From positions 1-64,000 of the forward strand of contig NZ_SEBS01000011.1 of NCBI RefSeq assembly GCF_004211145.1: a stretch of DNA of 64,000 nucleotides, read 5' to 3'. Source of the DNA: Flavobacterium sp. Its GTDB lineage: Bacteria; Bacteroidota; Bacteroidia; Flavobacteriales; Flavobacteriaceae. Below are positions 1 to 11,385 of the stretch, piece after piece. The translations under genes were made by a program, and so were the position numbers. The stretch's first letter is position 1; every line of letters starts with the position of its first letter. The notes below the pieces were generated by a model. It had not been told where the DNA came from. It did not search any database and saw nothing but the letters and a program-made list of their open reading frames with translations.

Positions 1-90
1 TAGCTATATTGTTGGGATATCCGTATTTCAAAAGAATTTTAAATCTGATGTTGCCGTAATTTTTCTACTTTTAGGCCACAAATCAGCAAC

Positions 91-780
91 ATGGCAGAAT
101 CGCTTATCCAAATCACCGACATCAAGAGGGATTTCGTTTTAGGAAACGAGATTGTTTACGTCTTAAAAGGAATCGACCTTGAAATAAAAAAAGGTGAATA
201 TGTCGCGCTTATGGGACCGTCGGGTTCCGGGAAATCGACATTGATGAACTTGCTTGGCTGTTTGGACACGCCGACGTCAGGTTCCTACATATTGAACGGA
301 AAGGACGTGAGCAAGATGCACGACGATGAATTGGCCGACATCCGAAACAAGGAAATCGGATTCGTCTTCCAAACGTTTAATCTTTTACCGCGAACGACCG
401 CATTGGATAACGTCGCCTTACCGATGGTCTACGCAGGCTACTCCAAAAGCGAACGAAACACCCGTGCCACTGAAGTCTTGACGCAGGTAAATCTTTCTGA
501 CAGGATGGATCACCAGCCCAACCAGCTTTCAGGCGGACAACGCCAACGTGTCGCGATCGCGCGCGCTTTGGTGAACAAACCTTCGATCATCCTTGCCGAT
601 GAACCGACGGGAAACCTTGACAGTAAAACCTCGGTCGAAATTATGAACCTGTTCGGCGAGATCCACAAAAACGGAAACACCGTAATTCTGGTCACGCATG
701 AGGAAGACATCGCGGCGTATGCGCATCGCGTGATCCGTTTGCGCGATGGGGTTATTGAGAGCGATACCAAAAACGGTTAG
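91..780 (+). CDS. LolD/MacB-type ABC transporter ATP-binding protein
   Basis: The protein has 229 residues, the usual length for LolD/MacB/FtsE-type ATPases. Walker A (GPSGSGKST) lies at about 42-50, the signature LSGGQ at about 146-150, and Walker B with the family-typical tail [12 protein letters not shown] at about 166-177. Proteins of this type power membrane-bound permeases that extract lipoproteins or export peptides or drugs without substrate crossing the inner membrane by itself. No permease follows in this window; one may lie upstream of base 1. ATG at 91 is the first good start. An octad repeat array begins on the base after the stop codon. The exact substrate cannot be read from the sequence. 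Confidence 0.9.
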   Translation: MAESLIQITDIKRDFVLGNEIVYVLKGIDLEIKKGEYVALMGPSGSGKSTLMNLLGCLDTPTSGSYILNGKDVSKMHDDELADIRNKEIGFVFQTFNLLPRTTALDNVALPMVYAGYSKSERNTRATEVLTQVNLSDRMDHQPNQLSGGQRQRVAIARALVNKPSIILADEPTGNLDSKTSVEIMNLFGEIHKNGNTVILVTHEEDIAAYAHRVIRLRDGVIESDTKNG

Positions 781-815
781 TTGTTGATTTGTTTATTTGT
801 TTATGCGTTGATTTG
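781..815. repeat. Octad array, stop-side arm (TTGATTTG family)
   Basis: Degenerate TTGATTTG/GTTTATTT units start directly after the TAG of the ABC ATPase gene. Read in that gene's sense they repeat TGA. The reverse-complement version lies at 913-950, so the two arms can pair across a spacer of about 97 bases. Confidence 0.8.
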
Positions 816-912
816 AGTGCGTGTCTTCGGGTGTAAGGATTAGTTTTTAAATCGCGTAAATTCATTGTCTTCCGCCAAAGGCAAAACCAAATCGTGAATC
901 CCAACCTTTTTT

Positions 913-950
913 CAAATAAACAAATCAACGAATCAACGCTTAAACAACAA
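913..950. repeat. Octad array, start-side arm (inverted)
   Basis: CAAATAAACAAATCAACG-like units, the reverse complement of the arm at 781-815. The array ends on the base before the ATG of the cobalamin adenosyltransferase gene at 951, so it occupies the whole position where a ribosome binding site would be expected. Confidence 0.8.
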
Positions 951-1520
951 ATGAAAGTCTACACAAAAACCGGCGACAAAGGAACCACCGCACTCTTCGG
1001 CGGCACGCGCGTCCCAAAAGATCATATCCGAATCGAAAGCTACGGCACGGTCGATGAACTAAATTCGCACATCGGACTGATCCGAGACCAGGAGATGAAC
1101 GAGCATTATAAGGAAATCCTGGTTCGGGTTCAAGACAGATTGTTCACGGCCGGAGCAATTCTCGCGACGCCGCCCGATAAGGAAGTGCTCAAGAATGGAA
1201 AACTGCGCCTCGACATCCCGAGGATTACCGAGTCGGACATCGAATTGCTCGAAAATGAAATCGACGCGATGGAAACCGAATTGCCCCCGATGACGCATTT
1301 CGTACTCCCCGGCGGACACACCACCGTGTCATATTGTCATATCGCTCGTTGCGTCTGCAGGCGTGCGGAACGACTTTCTGTCCACTTATCGCACAACGAA
1401 GACATCGATGAGCTCGTGATCAAGTACCTGAACCGACTTTCTGACTATCTTTTCGTGTTGGCAAGAAAGTTGTCTGCCGATTTGCACGCCGACGAAGTAA
1501 AGTGGATTCCCGGAAAATAG
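951..1520 (+). CDS. PduO-type cob(I)alamin adenosyltransferase
   Basis: This 189-residue protein transfers the adenosyl group of ATP to cob(I)alamin to give adenosylcobalamin. The N-terminus MKVYTKTGDKGTTALFGG is the hallmark ATP-binding stretch of the PduO family, followed by the YGTVDELNSHIG segment and a C-terminal CRRAERL motif that packs in the trimer. An in-frame ATG at 894 would add 19 residues encoded by the repeat array and is unlikely; 951 matches the family start. Adenosylcobalamin is needed by methylmalonyl-CoA mutase, whose GTPase chaperone MeaB is encoded about 11.6 kb away at 12548; the mutase itself is not in the window. Confidence 0.93.
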   Translation: MKVYTKTGDKGTTALFGGTRVPKDHIRIESYGTVDELNSHIGLIRDQEMNEHYKEILVRVQDRLFTAGAILATPPDKEVLKNGKLRLDIPRITESDIELLENEIDAMETELPPMTHFVLPGGHTTVSYCHIARCVCRRAERLSVHLSHNEDIDELVIKYLNRLSDYLFVLARKLSADLHADEVKWIPGK

Positions 1521-1618
1521 GATTTGTTTATTTTTAAGCGTCAAACGATTTTAACTATTTGTAAATCAGGTTTTTAAATCGACGTTCTTGACTTTTTTTA
1601 AAATAAATCCATTTTTAC

Positions 1619-1648
1619 TTGACTTTTTGAGTATAAAATTTATTTTTG
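1619..1648 (+). promoter_or_regulatory. Bacteroidetes-type promoter of the DUF2795 gene
   Basis: TTG at 1619-1621, a spacer of 19 bases and TATTTTTG at 1641-1648 match the Bacteroidetes -33/-7 pattern TTG-N(17-23)-TAnnTTTG. The ATG follows 24 bases downstream. Confidence 0.7.
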
Positions 1649-1671
1649 CATAAAATTAAATCCGACATAAG

Positions 1672-1893
1672 ATGTATTGGACATTAGAATTGGCATCGTA
1701 TCTAAGCGATGCGCCATGGCCTGCAACAAAAGACGAACTTATTGATTATGCCATTCGAGCAGGTGCGCCGCTTGAGGTAGTAGAGAACCTACAGTCGATA
1801 GAAGACGAAGGGGAAATCTACGAATCAATGGAGGAAATCTGGCCAGACTATCCCACAGACGAGGATTATTTGTGGAACGAGGACGAATACTAA
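1672..1893 (+). CDS. DUF2795 domain protein
   Basis: A 73-residue acidic protein with the DUF2795 signature: ASYLSDAPWPATKDELIDYA, then RAGAPLEVVENL, then a Y-x-S-M-E-E element. Many tryptophans and C-terminal Asp/Glu residues are visible. It has its own promoter (1619-1648) and terminator (1911-1940), so it is a monocistronic unit lying just ahead of secA. Its molecular role is unknown to me. Short DUF2795 proteins are commonly found beside secA in this family (from memory, not checked). Confidence 0.85.
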   Translation: MYWTLELASYLSDAPWPATKDELIDYAIRAGAPLEVVENLQSIEDEGEIYESMEEIWPDYPTDEDYLWNEDEY

Positions 1894-1910
1894 GAAAATA
1901 AAACTATCAT

Positions 1911-1940
1911 AAAAAGTCTCATTTGAGGCTTTTTTTTTGC
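1911..1940 (+). terminator. Intrinsic terminator of the DUF2795 gene
   Basis: AAAAAGTCTC - ATTT - GAGGCTTTTT forms a 10-bp stem (one G-U pair) followed by more T. Its 3' half overlaps the likely upstream promoter element of secA. Confidence 0.85.
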
Positions 1941-1949
1941 TTAAATTTG
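1923..1949 (+). promoter_or_regulatory. Likely secA promoter
   Basis: TAAATTTG at 1942-1949 is a perfect TAnnTTTG. A TTG at 1923-1925 lies 16 bases upstream, inside the terminator hairpin of the previous gene. The secA ATG is 32 bases downstream of the -7 element. Confidence 0.6.
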
Positions 1950-1981
1950 CACACTTTTATAACAGAATATAACCATCCATC

Positions 1982-5338
<3,357 letters not shown>

Positions 5339-5356
5339 ATTTTATTCCCGATAAAA

Positions 5357-5390
5357 ATATCCCCGGTCCAAACAGCCGGGGATTTTTTTT
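5357..5390 (+). terminator. Intrinsic terminator of secA
   Basis: CCCCGG (5361-5366) and CCGGGG (5376-5381), extended by A/T pairs, form a GC-rich hairpin followed by eight T. Confidence 0.9.
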
Positions 5391-5412
5391 ACATTTATGG
5401 AAACCTTTTCAA

Positions 5413-5985
5413 ATGAAGAAGAAATTAATCCTTTTTGCTTTCCTGCTCGCGGTGACCGCGGGTTTCTCACAAACGATCGAATCGCTCAAATCGCGCACCG
5501 AGAAAATGTACGCCGCGACTTCCGGCACCGATTTCAAAACCATCATGGACCTGACATACAATAAAGTATTCGAGTCGGTAGACAAGGCGACGCTTACATC
5601 GGCTATGGAAAACATGTTCAGGAACGAATTCATGACGATAAGTTTCCCGAGCCAAAAACCGGTGTTCACGTACGGTCCGATCAAAGAAATCGAAGGCAAG
5701 AAATTCAGCGTGATCAAATACAAGAGCGCGATGAAGATGACACTCGCGCAAAAACCTGAAGCCGCAGCCGTGCAAAATATGATCGACGGATTGAAAAGCA
5801 CGGGCAAGTATTCGACTGTCACGTATGACGAGGCGACGAATAGCCTGAACATCGATGGGGACGCGACATTGATTGCGGTGTCGGACGCGTCGACCAAAAA
5901 CGAATGGGAATTTGTGAATTACGATAGCGAGGAATTGTTCGCGATGGTGTTCAACGCAAATATTAAAAAAAGTTTAGGGCTTTAA
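5413..5985 (+). CDS. Secreted protein of unknown function, paralogue A
   Basis: The 190-residue product starts MKKKLILFAFLLAVTAGFSQ, a standard signal peptide cleaved after FSQ. The rest is a small soluble alpha/beta protein without a motif I recognise. It is a paralogue of the next gene: shared elements include LTYNKV/ITYPKV, the PVF-x-x-GP-x-x-x-I-x-GK segment, W-[EK]-F-x-N near the end and a C-terminal KK-x-LGL. I chose ATG 5413; a start at 5317 would lie inside secA and remove the signal peptide. The stop codon is followed four bases later by a heptad array. Confidence 0.8.
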   Translation: MKKKLILFAFLLAVTAGFSQTIESLKSRTEKMYAATSGTDFKTIMDLTYNKVFESVDKATLTSAMENMFRNEFMTISFPSQKPVFTYGPIKEIEGKKFSVIKYKSAMKMTLAQKPEAAAVQNMIDGLKSTGKYSTVTYDEATNSLNIDGDATLIAVSDASTKNEWEFVNYDSEELFAMVFNANIKKSLGL

Positions 5986-5989
5986 TTTT

Positions 5990-6087
5990 GACGAAAGACG
6001 AAAGACGAAAGACGAATGACGAATGACGAATGACGAAAGACGAAAGACGAATAACTAAAGACGAACGACAAACGACAAACGACGAAT
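5990..6087. repeat. GACGAAW heptad array, 14 units
   Basis: Fourteen consecutive 7-base units (GACGAAA, GACGAAT, later GACGAAC and GACAAAC) fill the gap between the two paralogous genes. Read in gene sense the T-bearing units give TGACGAA, with stop codons in all frames. The last unit, GACGAAT, supplies the A and T of the ATG start codon of the next gene at 6086. Confidence 0.95.
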
Positions 6088-6664
6088 GAAACGATTCTTG
6101 ATCTTATTTTTAATGTTGGCCGGATTCACATCGGGCGCTCAAAATCCGGAAATACTTAAAGGCGCCTCGACGCTTTACGATTCGAATTACAACATGGATT
6201 TCGAGCCGATCGCTGAAATTACGTATCCGAAAGTCGTGGAACAGGTCGGCGGGCGCGAAAAGTTCCTGGCCAAACTCGACAACGATTATCAGAACGAGAA
6301 GTTCAGGAAGCGTTTGCAGCTCACGTCTCCTGTTTTTCAGGTCGGGCCTGAAAAGACGATCGGCGGAAAAAGTTTTTGCGTGGTCTCGTTTCGCAATCCG
6401 ACGCGTTATTTTTACGAGGATAAACTCGACACCGATGCGATGGCAAAAGAGGTCGCGAACTGGAAGAACATCGCGGCCACGAAGGAAGTCTACGGAGAAC
6501 CCAACCGCAACAGCATCAACGTGAAACGCGTCTCGTTCATCGTGGCCGTAAAAGACGAAACGACCGGTGGAAACTGGAAGTTCTTCAACCTAGACGACCT
6601 TGACCAGCTCGCGGTTTTCGACAATGTAATTTCGGCCGAAACCAAAAAACAGCTCGGCCTTTAA
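6086..6664 (+). CDS. Secreted protein of unknown function, paralogue B
   Basis: A 192-residue secreted protein beginning MKRFLILFLMLAGFTSGAQ, a signal peptide with likely cleavage after GAQ. It resembles the preceding gene product in length, in the LTSPVFQVGPEKTIGGKSF segment and in the final KKQLGL, so the pair arose by tandem duplication and diverged. There is no recognisable catalytic motif. The start codon is made by the end of the heptad array, which leaves no room for a Shine-Dalgarno sequence. Confidence 0.8.
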   Translation: MKRFLILFLMLAGFTSGAQNPEILKGASTLYDSNYNMDFEPIAEITYPKVVEQVGGREKFLAKLDNDYQNEKFRKRLQLTSPVFQVGPEKTIGGKSFCVVSFRNPTRYFYEDKLDTDAMAKEVANWKNIAATKEVYGEPNRNSINVKRVSFIVAVKDETTGGNWKFFNLDDLDQLAVFDNVISAETKKQLGL

Positions 6665-6747
6665 AATGTGAAAGCATTTTTATATTTTTAGCATACGAAA
6701 ACAGGAAACCAATCCGTTTTCAATCCGTTAACCTAAATACAAAAGTT

Positions 6748-6855
6748 ATGGCAAAAGGAACCGACGCCCGCAAAGAGCAAAAGAAAGAGCCTGCAAAAAC
6801 CATCAAGGAAAAGAGAGCCGAAAAGCAGGAAAAGAAAAAAAACAAGAAAGATTAA
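6748..6855 (+). CDS. 35-residue lysine-rich microprotein
   Basis: The short frame starts MAKGTDARKEQKKEPAKTIK and continues with a run of Lys, Glu, Gln and Ala to a final KKNKKD. It is strongly basic, with no hydrophobic core, and would be a charged helix or disordered. A good terminator (6860-6893) lies five bases behind the stop, and an AT-rich TATATTTTT stretch lies about 65 bases upstream, which argues that this is a real monocistronic gene. The MAKGTDARKEQKK start is familiar to me from Bacteroidetes genomes, but no function is known to me; nucleic acid or ribosome binding would be a guess from charge alone. Confidence 0.7.
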   Translation: MAKGTDARKEQKKEPAKTIKEKRAEKQEKKKNKKD

Positions 6856-6859
6856 AAGT

Positions 6860-6893
6860 AAAAACCACCGCAACTACACGGTGGTTTTTCTTT
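6860..6893 (+). terminator. Intrinsic terminator behind the microprotein gene
   Basis: AAAAACCACCG - loop CAACTACA - CGGTGGTTTTT, an 11-bp perfect stem ending in a T run. Confidence 0.9.
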
Positions 6894-7095
6894 AAAAAAA
6901 AACTAAAACAAAAGATAAACGTCATTTCTTCCATGAACTGCGTTTTTCCACTACATTATTGTCTAAACCAAAAATATCGGTTTCACCAAGAGTTCGCAAT
7001 ACGGCATTTGACGTATTTTTTTGGTCGACAGTTTGCCTGGCATGATAAATATCAGCTCGTTTTTGTCAAATCACATTTATCTTTATAAAAAAACA

Positions 7096-7266
7096 ATGGC
7101 AACAAGTTGGATAATCATTGCAGGATTTAGCATAGTCGCAATCGTATTGATCGTATATCTCGTGCGACAGAACCGCGAAGATGGGCGCCGATACGAAGAA
7201 TTTCTAAACAAGCAGGGAAGCGTCGAGGCCGACATCGAGGAAGACGAACCCAACAATGAAAAATAA
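7096..7266 (+). CDS. Small single-pass membrane protein
   Basis: A 56-residue protein with one transmembrane helix (about residues 4-23, SWIIIAGFSIVAIVLIVYLV) and a charged acidic tail ending in EEDEPNNEK. The ATG at 7096 is the natural start; a TTG at 7021 would add unrelated residues. Its last 11 bases overlap the next possible start of the VIT transporter gene, so the two are probably co-transcribed. It may be a small accessory membrane protein; function unknown. Confidence 0.7.
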   Translation: MATSWIIIAGFSIVAIVLIVYLVRQNREDGRRYEEFLNKQGSVEADIEEDEPNNEK

Positions 7267-7969
7267 CCGCAACGCGCTTATGGAGTTAGAAAAACACTAC
7301 GTTAACAGAAGCGGTTGGTTGCGCGCCGCGGTGTTAGGCGCGAACGACGGCATATTGTCAACTACGAGCCTCGCGATAGGTGTCGCGGCCGCAAGCACGA
7401 CGCGCGAGCCCATCATATTGGCGACTTTGGCCGGATTGGTAGCCGGCGCGCTCTCGATGGCTGCCGGAGAATATGTTTCGGTCAGTTCACAAAGCGATGT
7501 CGAAACCGCCGACCTGATACGCGAGAAAAAAGAACTCGAGACGATGCCCGAGGTAGAACTCCACGAACTTGCTAAAATTTACGAGCGACGTGGCCTAACG
7601 CCTGAACTTGCGAAAGAGGTCGCTGTGCAACTTACCGAACACGATGCGCTCGAAGCCCACGCCCGAGACGAACTTGGCATTAACGAAATCACCCAAGCGC
7701 GTCCACTATTGGCGGCCGGAGCATCGGCTGCATCGTTTATTGTGGGTGGAATGTTGCCGTTCCTGATTGCCCTTTTCGCACCCGTCAATAATATGATTTG
7801 GTTCCAATATGGATTTTCGATGGTGTTTTTGGCCGTTTCAGGTTTCGTCGCCGCGAGTGTCGGCGGGTCGGATATCATCAAGTCAGTACTTCGCATTTGC
7901 ATTTGGGGAACTTTCGCGATGCTGATGTCGGCGTTCGTCGGCTATCTATTCGGCGTGAATGTCGCTTAG
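7256..7969 (+). CDS. VIT1/CCC1 family iron/manganese transporter
   Basis: The 237-residue protein belongs to the VIT1/CCC1 family, which moves Fe2+ or Mn2+ out of the cytosol by cation antiport. The family hallmark GWLRAAVLGANDGILSTTSLAIGVAAA lies in the first helix (written here by description: GANDG core), followed by SMAAGEYVSVSSQSD in helix 2 and a charged hairpin rich in Glu (the metal-binding domain), then three C-terminal helices. The start may be 7256 or the in-frame ATG at 7280 (MELEKHYVNRSGW); the latter fits family length better. Its stop codon overlaps the stop of the convergent glcD-like gene. Confidence 0.9.
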   Translation: MKNNRNALMELEKHYVNRSGWLRAAVLGANDGILSTTSLAIGVAAASTTREPIILATLAGLVAGALSMAAGEYVSVSSQSDVETADLIREKKELETMPEVELHELAKIYERRGLTPELAKEVAVQLTEHDALEAHARDELGINEITQARPLLAAGASAASFIVGGMLPFLIALFAPVNNMIWFQYGFSMVFLAVSGFVAASVGGSDIIKSVLRICIWGTFAMLMSAFVGYLFGVNVA

Positions 7970-9378
7970 ATCGCGTCGGGTAATATTTTTCCGGGATTCA
8001 ATATTCCGTTCGGATCGAAAACCTGCTTGATTCCTTTCATGAGCAACAAAGACGTTTTGCTGAATGCGATGTCCATATAATTTTTCTGGACATAGCCGAT
8101 GCCGTGTTCACCCGACAACGTTCCTTTCAAAGCGACCGTCAATTCGAAGATTTCGCGGATTCCTTTTGGAACTTCAGTCTTCCACGCTTCGTCGGGCATC
8201 TCGCCTTTTACGATGTTCACGTGCAGGTTCCCATCGCCGGCGTGCCCGTAACAAACTGATTTGAAACCGTACTTGTCTCCGATCGACTTTATGCCTTTGA
8301 GCAATTTCGGAAGTTCATATCTCGGCACGACCGTATCTTCTTCCTTGTAAATCGAATTCGACTTTACGGCCTCGCCTACCGCGCGACGCAATTTCCACAA
8401 CGCGTTTTTGTAATCTTCAGTGTCGGCGAACAGGATTTCGTCGATGTTGAATTGCTCGACGACTTCGGTGATTTTTTCGGCTTCCGAGAACAGAACGTCC
8501 GGATAATTCCCATCGACCTCGATCAAAAGATGCGCTTCGAGGCCATCTTTGAGCGGAACGTTCACGCCGTCGACGAATTTCATCGTCCATTCGATCGCGT
8601 CGCGTTCCATGAACTCGAGCGCGCTTGGGACGATTCCGGCCTTGAAGATCTTGGAAACCGCTTCGCACGCCTGTGTTCCGTCATAAAAAGGAACGAGCAT
8701 CAGAATATTGTGTTTGTTTTCGGGCAGCAATTTCATGACGATTTTGGTGATGATGCCGAGCGTTCCTTCACTCCCGACCATGAGCTGCGTCAAATTATAG
8801 CCAGTCGAATTCTTGAGTGTGTTCGCGCCCGTCCAGATGATTTCGCCATTCGGGAGCACGACTTCGAGATTGAGCACATAATCTTTCGTGACGCCGTACT
8901 TAACTGCTCTCGCACCACCAGCATTCTCGGACACGTTTCCGCCGATGAAACAACTTCCGAGCGAACTCGGATCGGGCGGATAAAACAAGCCTTTCTCGGC
9001 CACCGCTTCGCGTAAAGTATGCGTAATCACGCCTGGTTCGGTCATCACCTGCAAGTTCTGCTCGTCGATGTGGATGATTTTGTTGAAGCGTTCCATCGAC
9101 AACGCGATGCCGCCGTAGATCGGCAATGCGCCTCCGCTCAAACCGGTTCGTCCGCCGATCGGAGTTACGGCTACGTTCCATTGGTTGGCGAATTTCAAGA
9201 TGGTCGAGATCTCCTCGGGCGTTGCAGGTTTTACCACGACCGACGGGGGAAAATTGTAATCCTCGGTCTCATCGTGTCCGTAATCGCGGCGCGTCTCATC
9301 GTCCAAAAACAGAAATGATTTCCCAACTACAGCTTCGAGTTGGGAAATCATTTCTGGCGTTATATCGGTGAATTTCAT
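7966..9378 (-). CDS. FAD-linked oxidase, GlcD/D-lactate dehydrogenase type
   Basis: A 470-residue flavoprotein of the vanillyl-alcohol oxidase superfamily. The PCMH FAD-binding domain shows PIGGRTGLSGGA and LGSCFIGGNVSENAGGARAV (about 80-160), followed by MVGSEGTLGIIT. The C-terminal domain carries CYGHAGDGNLHVNI and SGEHGIGYVQK, typical of GlcD and D-lactate dehydrogenases. It probably oxidises D-lactate, glycolate or a similar 2-hydroxy acid and passes electrons to the membrane or a cytochrome. The start MKFTDITPEM at 9378 is better than an upstream one at 9399. No GlcE/GlcF partners are adjacent. Confidence 0.92.
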   Translation of the reverse strand: MKFTDITPEMISQLEAVVGKSFLFLDDETRRDYGHDETEDYNFPPSVVVKPATPEEISTILKFANQWNVAVTPIGGRTGLSGGALPIYGGIALSMERFNKIIHIDEQNLQVMTEPGVITHTLREAVAEKGLFYPPDPSSLGSCFIGGNVSENAGGARAVKYGVTKDYVLNLEVVLPNGEIIWTGANTLKNSTGYNLTQLMVGSEGTLGIITKIVMKLLPENKHNILMLVPFYDGTQACEAVSKIFKAGIVPSALEFMERDAIEWTMKFVDGVNVPLKDGLEAHLLIEVDGNYPDVLFSEAEKITEVVEQFNIDEILFADTEDYKNALWKLRRAVGEAVKSNSIYKEEDTVVPRYELPKLLKGIKSIGDKYGFKSVCYGHAGDGNLHVNIVKGEMPDEAWKTEVPKGIREIFELTVALKGTLSGEHGIGYVQKNYMDIAFSKTSLLLMKGIKQVFDPNGILNPGKILPDAI

Positions 9379-9414
9379 GGAAATCGTTTTGAGTCCCAAA
9401 AATACTGATTGTTT

Positions 9415-10053
9415 TTATTTATTCGGTTGCGGCGTGACGCGCAAATACGGTTTTACGGTTTCGAATCCTTTCGGGAATTTCTGGAGCGCATCTTCGTCAG
9501 AGACCGCGGGAACGATTACGACATCTTCGCCGTCTTTCCAGTTTGCGGGCGTCGCGACCTGGTGATAAGCCGTCAATTGCAGGCTGTCGATCACGCGCAA
9601 CAATTCGTCGAAATTCCTTCCCGTCGAACTTGGATACGTCATCGTCAACTTGATTTTTTTATCGGGCCCGATGATGAATACCGAACGCACCGTGAAGTTC
9701 TCGCTCGCGTTCGGATGCAACATGTCGTACAACAGCGCGACCTGTTTCGATTCGTCGGCGATGATCGGGTAATTCACCGTCGTGCCTTGGGTTTCGTTGA
9801 TGTCCTTCACCCATTGGTAGTGCGAATCGATATTATCGACCGAGAGCGCAATGACTTTCGTGTTGCGTTTTTCGAATTCGGGAATATATTTTGCGACGGT
9901 TCCGAGTTCGGTCGTACAGACTGGCGTGAAATCGGCCGGATGCGAGAACAAAACCGCCCAGGAATCGCCGAGCCATTCGTGGAAATTAATCGTGCCTTGC
10001 GTGCTTTTCGCAGTAAAATCAGGGGCTATGTCGCCCAAACGTAATGATGCCAT
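9415..10053 (-). CDS. 1-Cys peroxiredoxin (Prx6 group)
   Basis: The 212-residue enzyme reduces hydrogen peroxide and alkyl hydroperoxides. The peroxidatic cysteine is Cys46 in HPADFTPVCTTELG; the PVCTTE form and the long C-terminal half mark the Prx6 (1-Cys) group rather than AhpC, which has PVCPTE. I see no second cysteine in the position of a resolving residue. The gene lies alone between the glcD-like gene and the dispersed element at 10184, both on the same strand side. Confidence 0.93.
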   Translation of the reverse strand: MASLRLGDIAPDFTAKSTQGTINFHEWLGDSWAVLFSHPADFTPVCTTELGTVAKYIPEFEKRNTKVIALSVDNIDSHYQWVKDINETQGTTVNYPIIADESKQVALLYDMLHPNASENFTVRSVFIIGPDKKIKLTMTYPSSTGRNFDELLRVIDSLQLTAYHQVATPANWKDGEDVVIVPAVSDEDALQKFPKGFETVKPYLRVTPQPNK

Positions 10054-10183
10054 GAGTAAATATTTTAGAGGTTATCTCTAAAAGTAGGAATTTTTGGAAA
10101 GCGCGTAAGTGGCTGAGTGTGTTAAATTTATTGGAATTGGGAAGCGAAAACGATGTAGTTATTCCTATTGCTATTTTTTTTTA

Positions 10184-10339
10184 TTGGGCGTTGCGCCGGC
10201 GGGACGAATCGTGCAAACGCAAAATCAGTTGAACGCCGGCGCCGGGCTGGTGGCACTCGCTTTTTTGCGGGAAAATATGGACAATGTCGGCGAAACGTTT
10301 GGCAAAAAGAGCTCAAACAATTGCCACTATCCCTAACGC
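10184..10339 (-). repeat. Dispersed intergenic element, copy A
   Basis: On the minus strand it begins GCGTTAGGGATAGTGG (10339 downward) and ends CCGGCGCAACGCCC (10184 side). It starts about 15 bases after the stop codon of the AEC gene. Internal GCGAGTGCC-x-x-CAGCCCGGCG is shared with copy B at 18398. The GCGTT and AACGC ends can pair. There is no open frame of note. Confidence 0.75.
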
Positions 10340-10353
10340 ATATAGTTTCCAAA

Positions 10354-11265
10354 TCAAAATCCGCCTAAAATCCAATACCAAAATCCCAATGTCACGAATG
10401 ACAACGGAATCCCGATGCCGATCATCATATTGCTCAATTTCGGTTTCAAACCGTGGCTCGACGCGAGAACCGATGCGGTAATCATGGGCGCCATCCCCGA
10501 TTCCAATATCGAAACATCGACGGTCTGGCCATCGGCGGCGAAGGCTAATTTATAAAGCACGAAGAAAAATAAAGGCGTCAGGAAAAGCTTGAAGAAAAGA
10601 CCGAGCGTGAGAAAACTCCAGTGCCGGCTGCGTTCTCCGATTTTCAATTGCAGTCCGACGGCGACCAACGCGATCGGAGAAACCGTAGCGCCGAGTTTTT
10701 GGAACACGGGCTGCAATATTTCGGAAAAATCGAATTTGAGGATGTTCATCCCAATCGCAACGACAAAAGCCGCAAACGGTGGGAAAAACGCGATTTTGCG
10801 TACGATGTCGGAGGCGTTCGGAGTGCCGCGCGAATATAGGGCCGCGACGATGATCCCAAGCGTCGCCATGACCATGAACGAACCGGGTTGATCAACGATG
10901 ATGGCCGTCTGCAGACCTTGTTTTCCATAAAGCGCCTCGATTATCGGGAAACCGACGAACGATGTGTTTCCCAGTCCGCCGAGTAAGATCAGGCAGCCCG
11001 TGAGTTTTTTCGACCACCTGAAAATCTTGGCGAGTGTCGCGAAAAATGCCCAAGACAATAAAAATCCGACCCACGCAATACCGAGCGGAAACAGTAATTC
11101 GGTCGAAATCTCGATCTTCGGGATATAAAAAAGCGCCAATGCCGGAAGCGAGATGTAAATTACGAATTGGTTGAGCGCGACATGGCTGTTTGCAGGAAAC
11201 GCTTTCACATATTGGAGCGCGACGCCTATGCCAAGGCAGATAAATAAAAGAAAAATGCTGTCCAT
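10354..11265 (-). CDS. AEC (auxin efflux carrier) family transporter
   Basis: The 303-residue protein has about ten transmembrane helices in two halves, the hallmark of the AEC/bile-acid:sodium-symporter-like fold. N-terminal SLPALALFYIPKI and GLGNTSFVGFPIIEALYGKQGL are typical of AEC members, which export organic acids or similar anions. ATG at 11265 (MDSIFLLFICLG) begins directly with the first helix; the longer frame to 11349 adds 28 non-membrane residues and covers a likely promoter region. Substrate unknown. The stop codon is followed by dispersed element copy A. Confidence 0.85.
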   Translation of the reverse strand: MDSIFLLFICLGIGVALQYVKAFPANSHVALNQFVIYISLPALALFYIPKIEISTELLFPLGIAWVGFLLSWAFFATLAKIFRWSKKLTGCLILLGGLGNTSFVGFPIIEALYGKQGLQTAIIVDQPGSFMVMATLGIIVAALYSRGTPNASDIVRKIAFFPPFAAFVVAIGMNILKFDFSEILQPVFQKLGATVSPIALVAVGLQLKIGERSRHWSFLTLGLFFKLFLTPLFFFVLYKLAFAADGQTVDVSILESGMAPMITASVLASSHGLKPKLSNMMIGIGIPLSFVTLGFWYWILGGF

Positions 11266-11385
11266 CGCCGTAAAGGTACGCGGTTTGATTTTAACGCATT
11301 TCATCGATTTTAACGAAATTTTAGATAGGCACTCGATGAACGGTAACACGTTAGCCCTACTTTCGTAAACATAAATATTACAGTA

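Noticed and set aside
9409..10044. Plus-strand frame of 211 codons over the peroxiredoxin gene
   Set aside because: Antisense shadow; the peroxiredoxin motifs on the minus strand are unequivocal.
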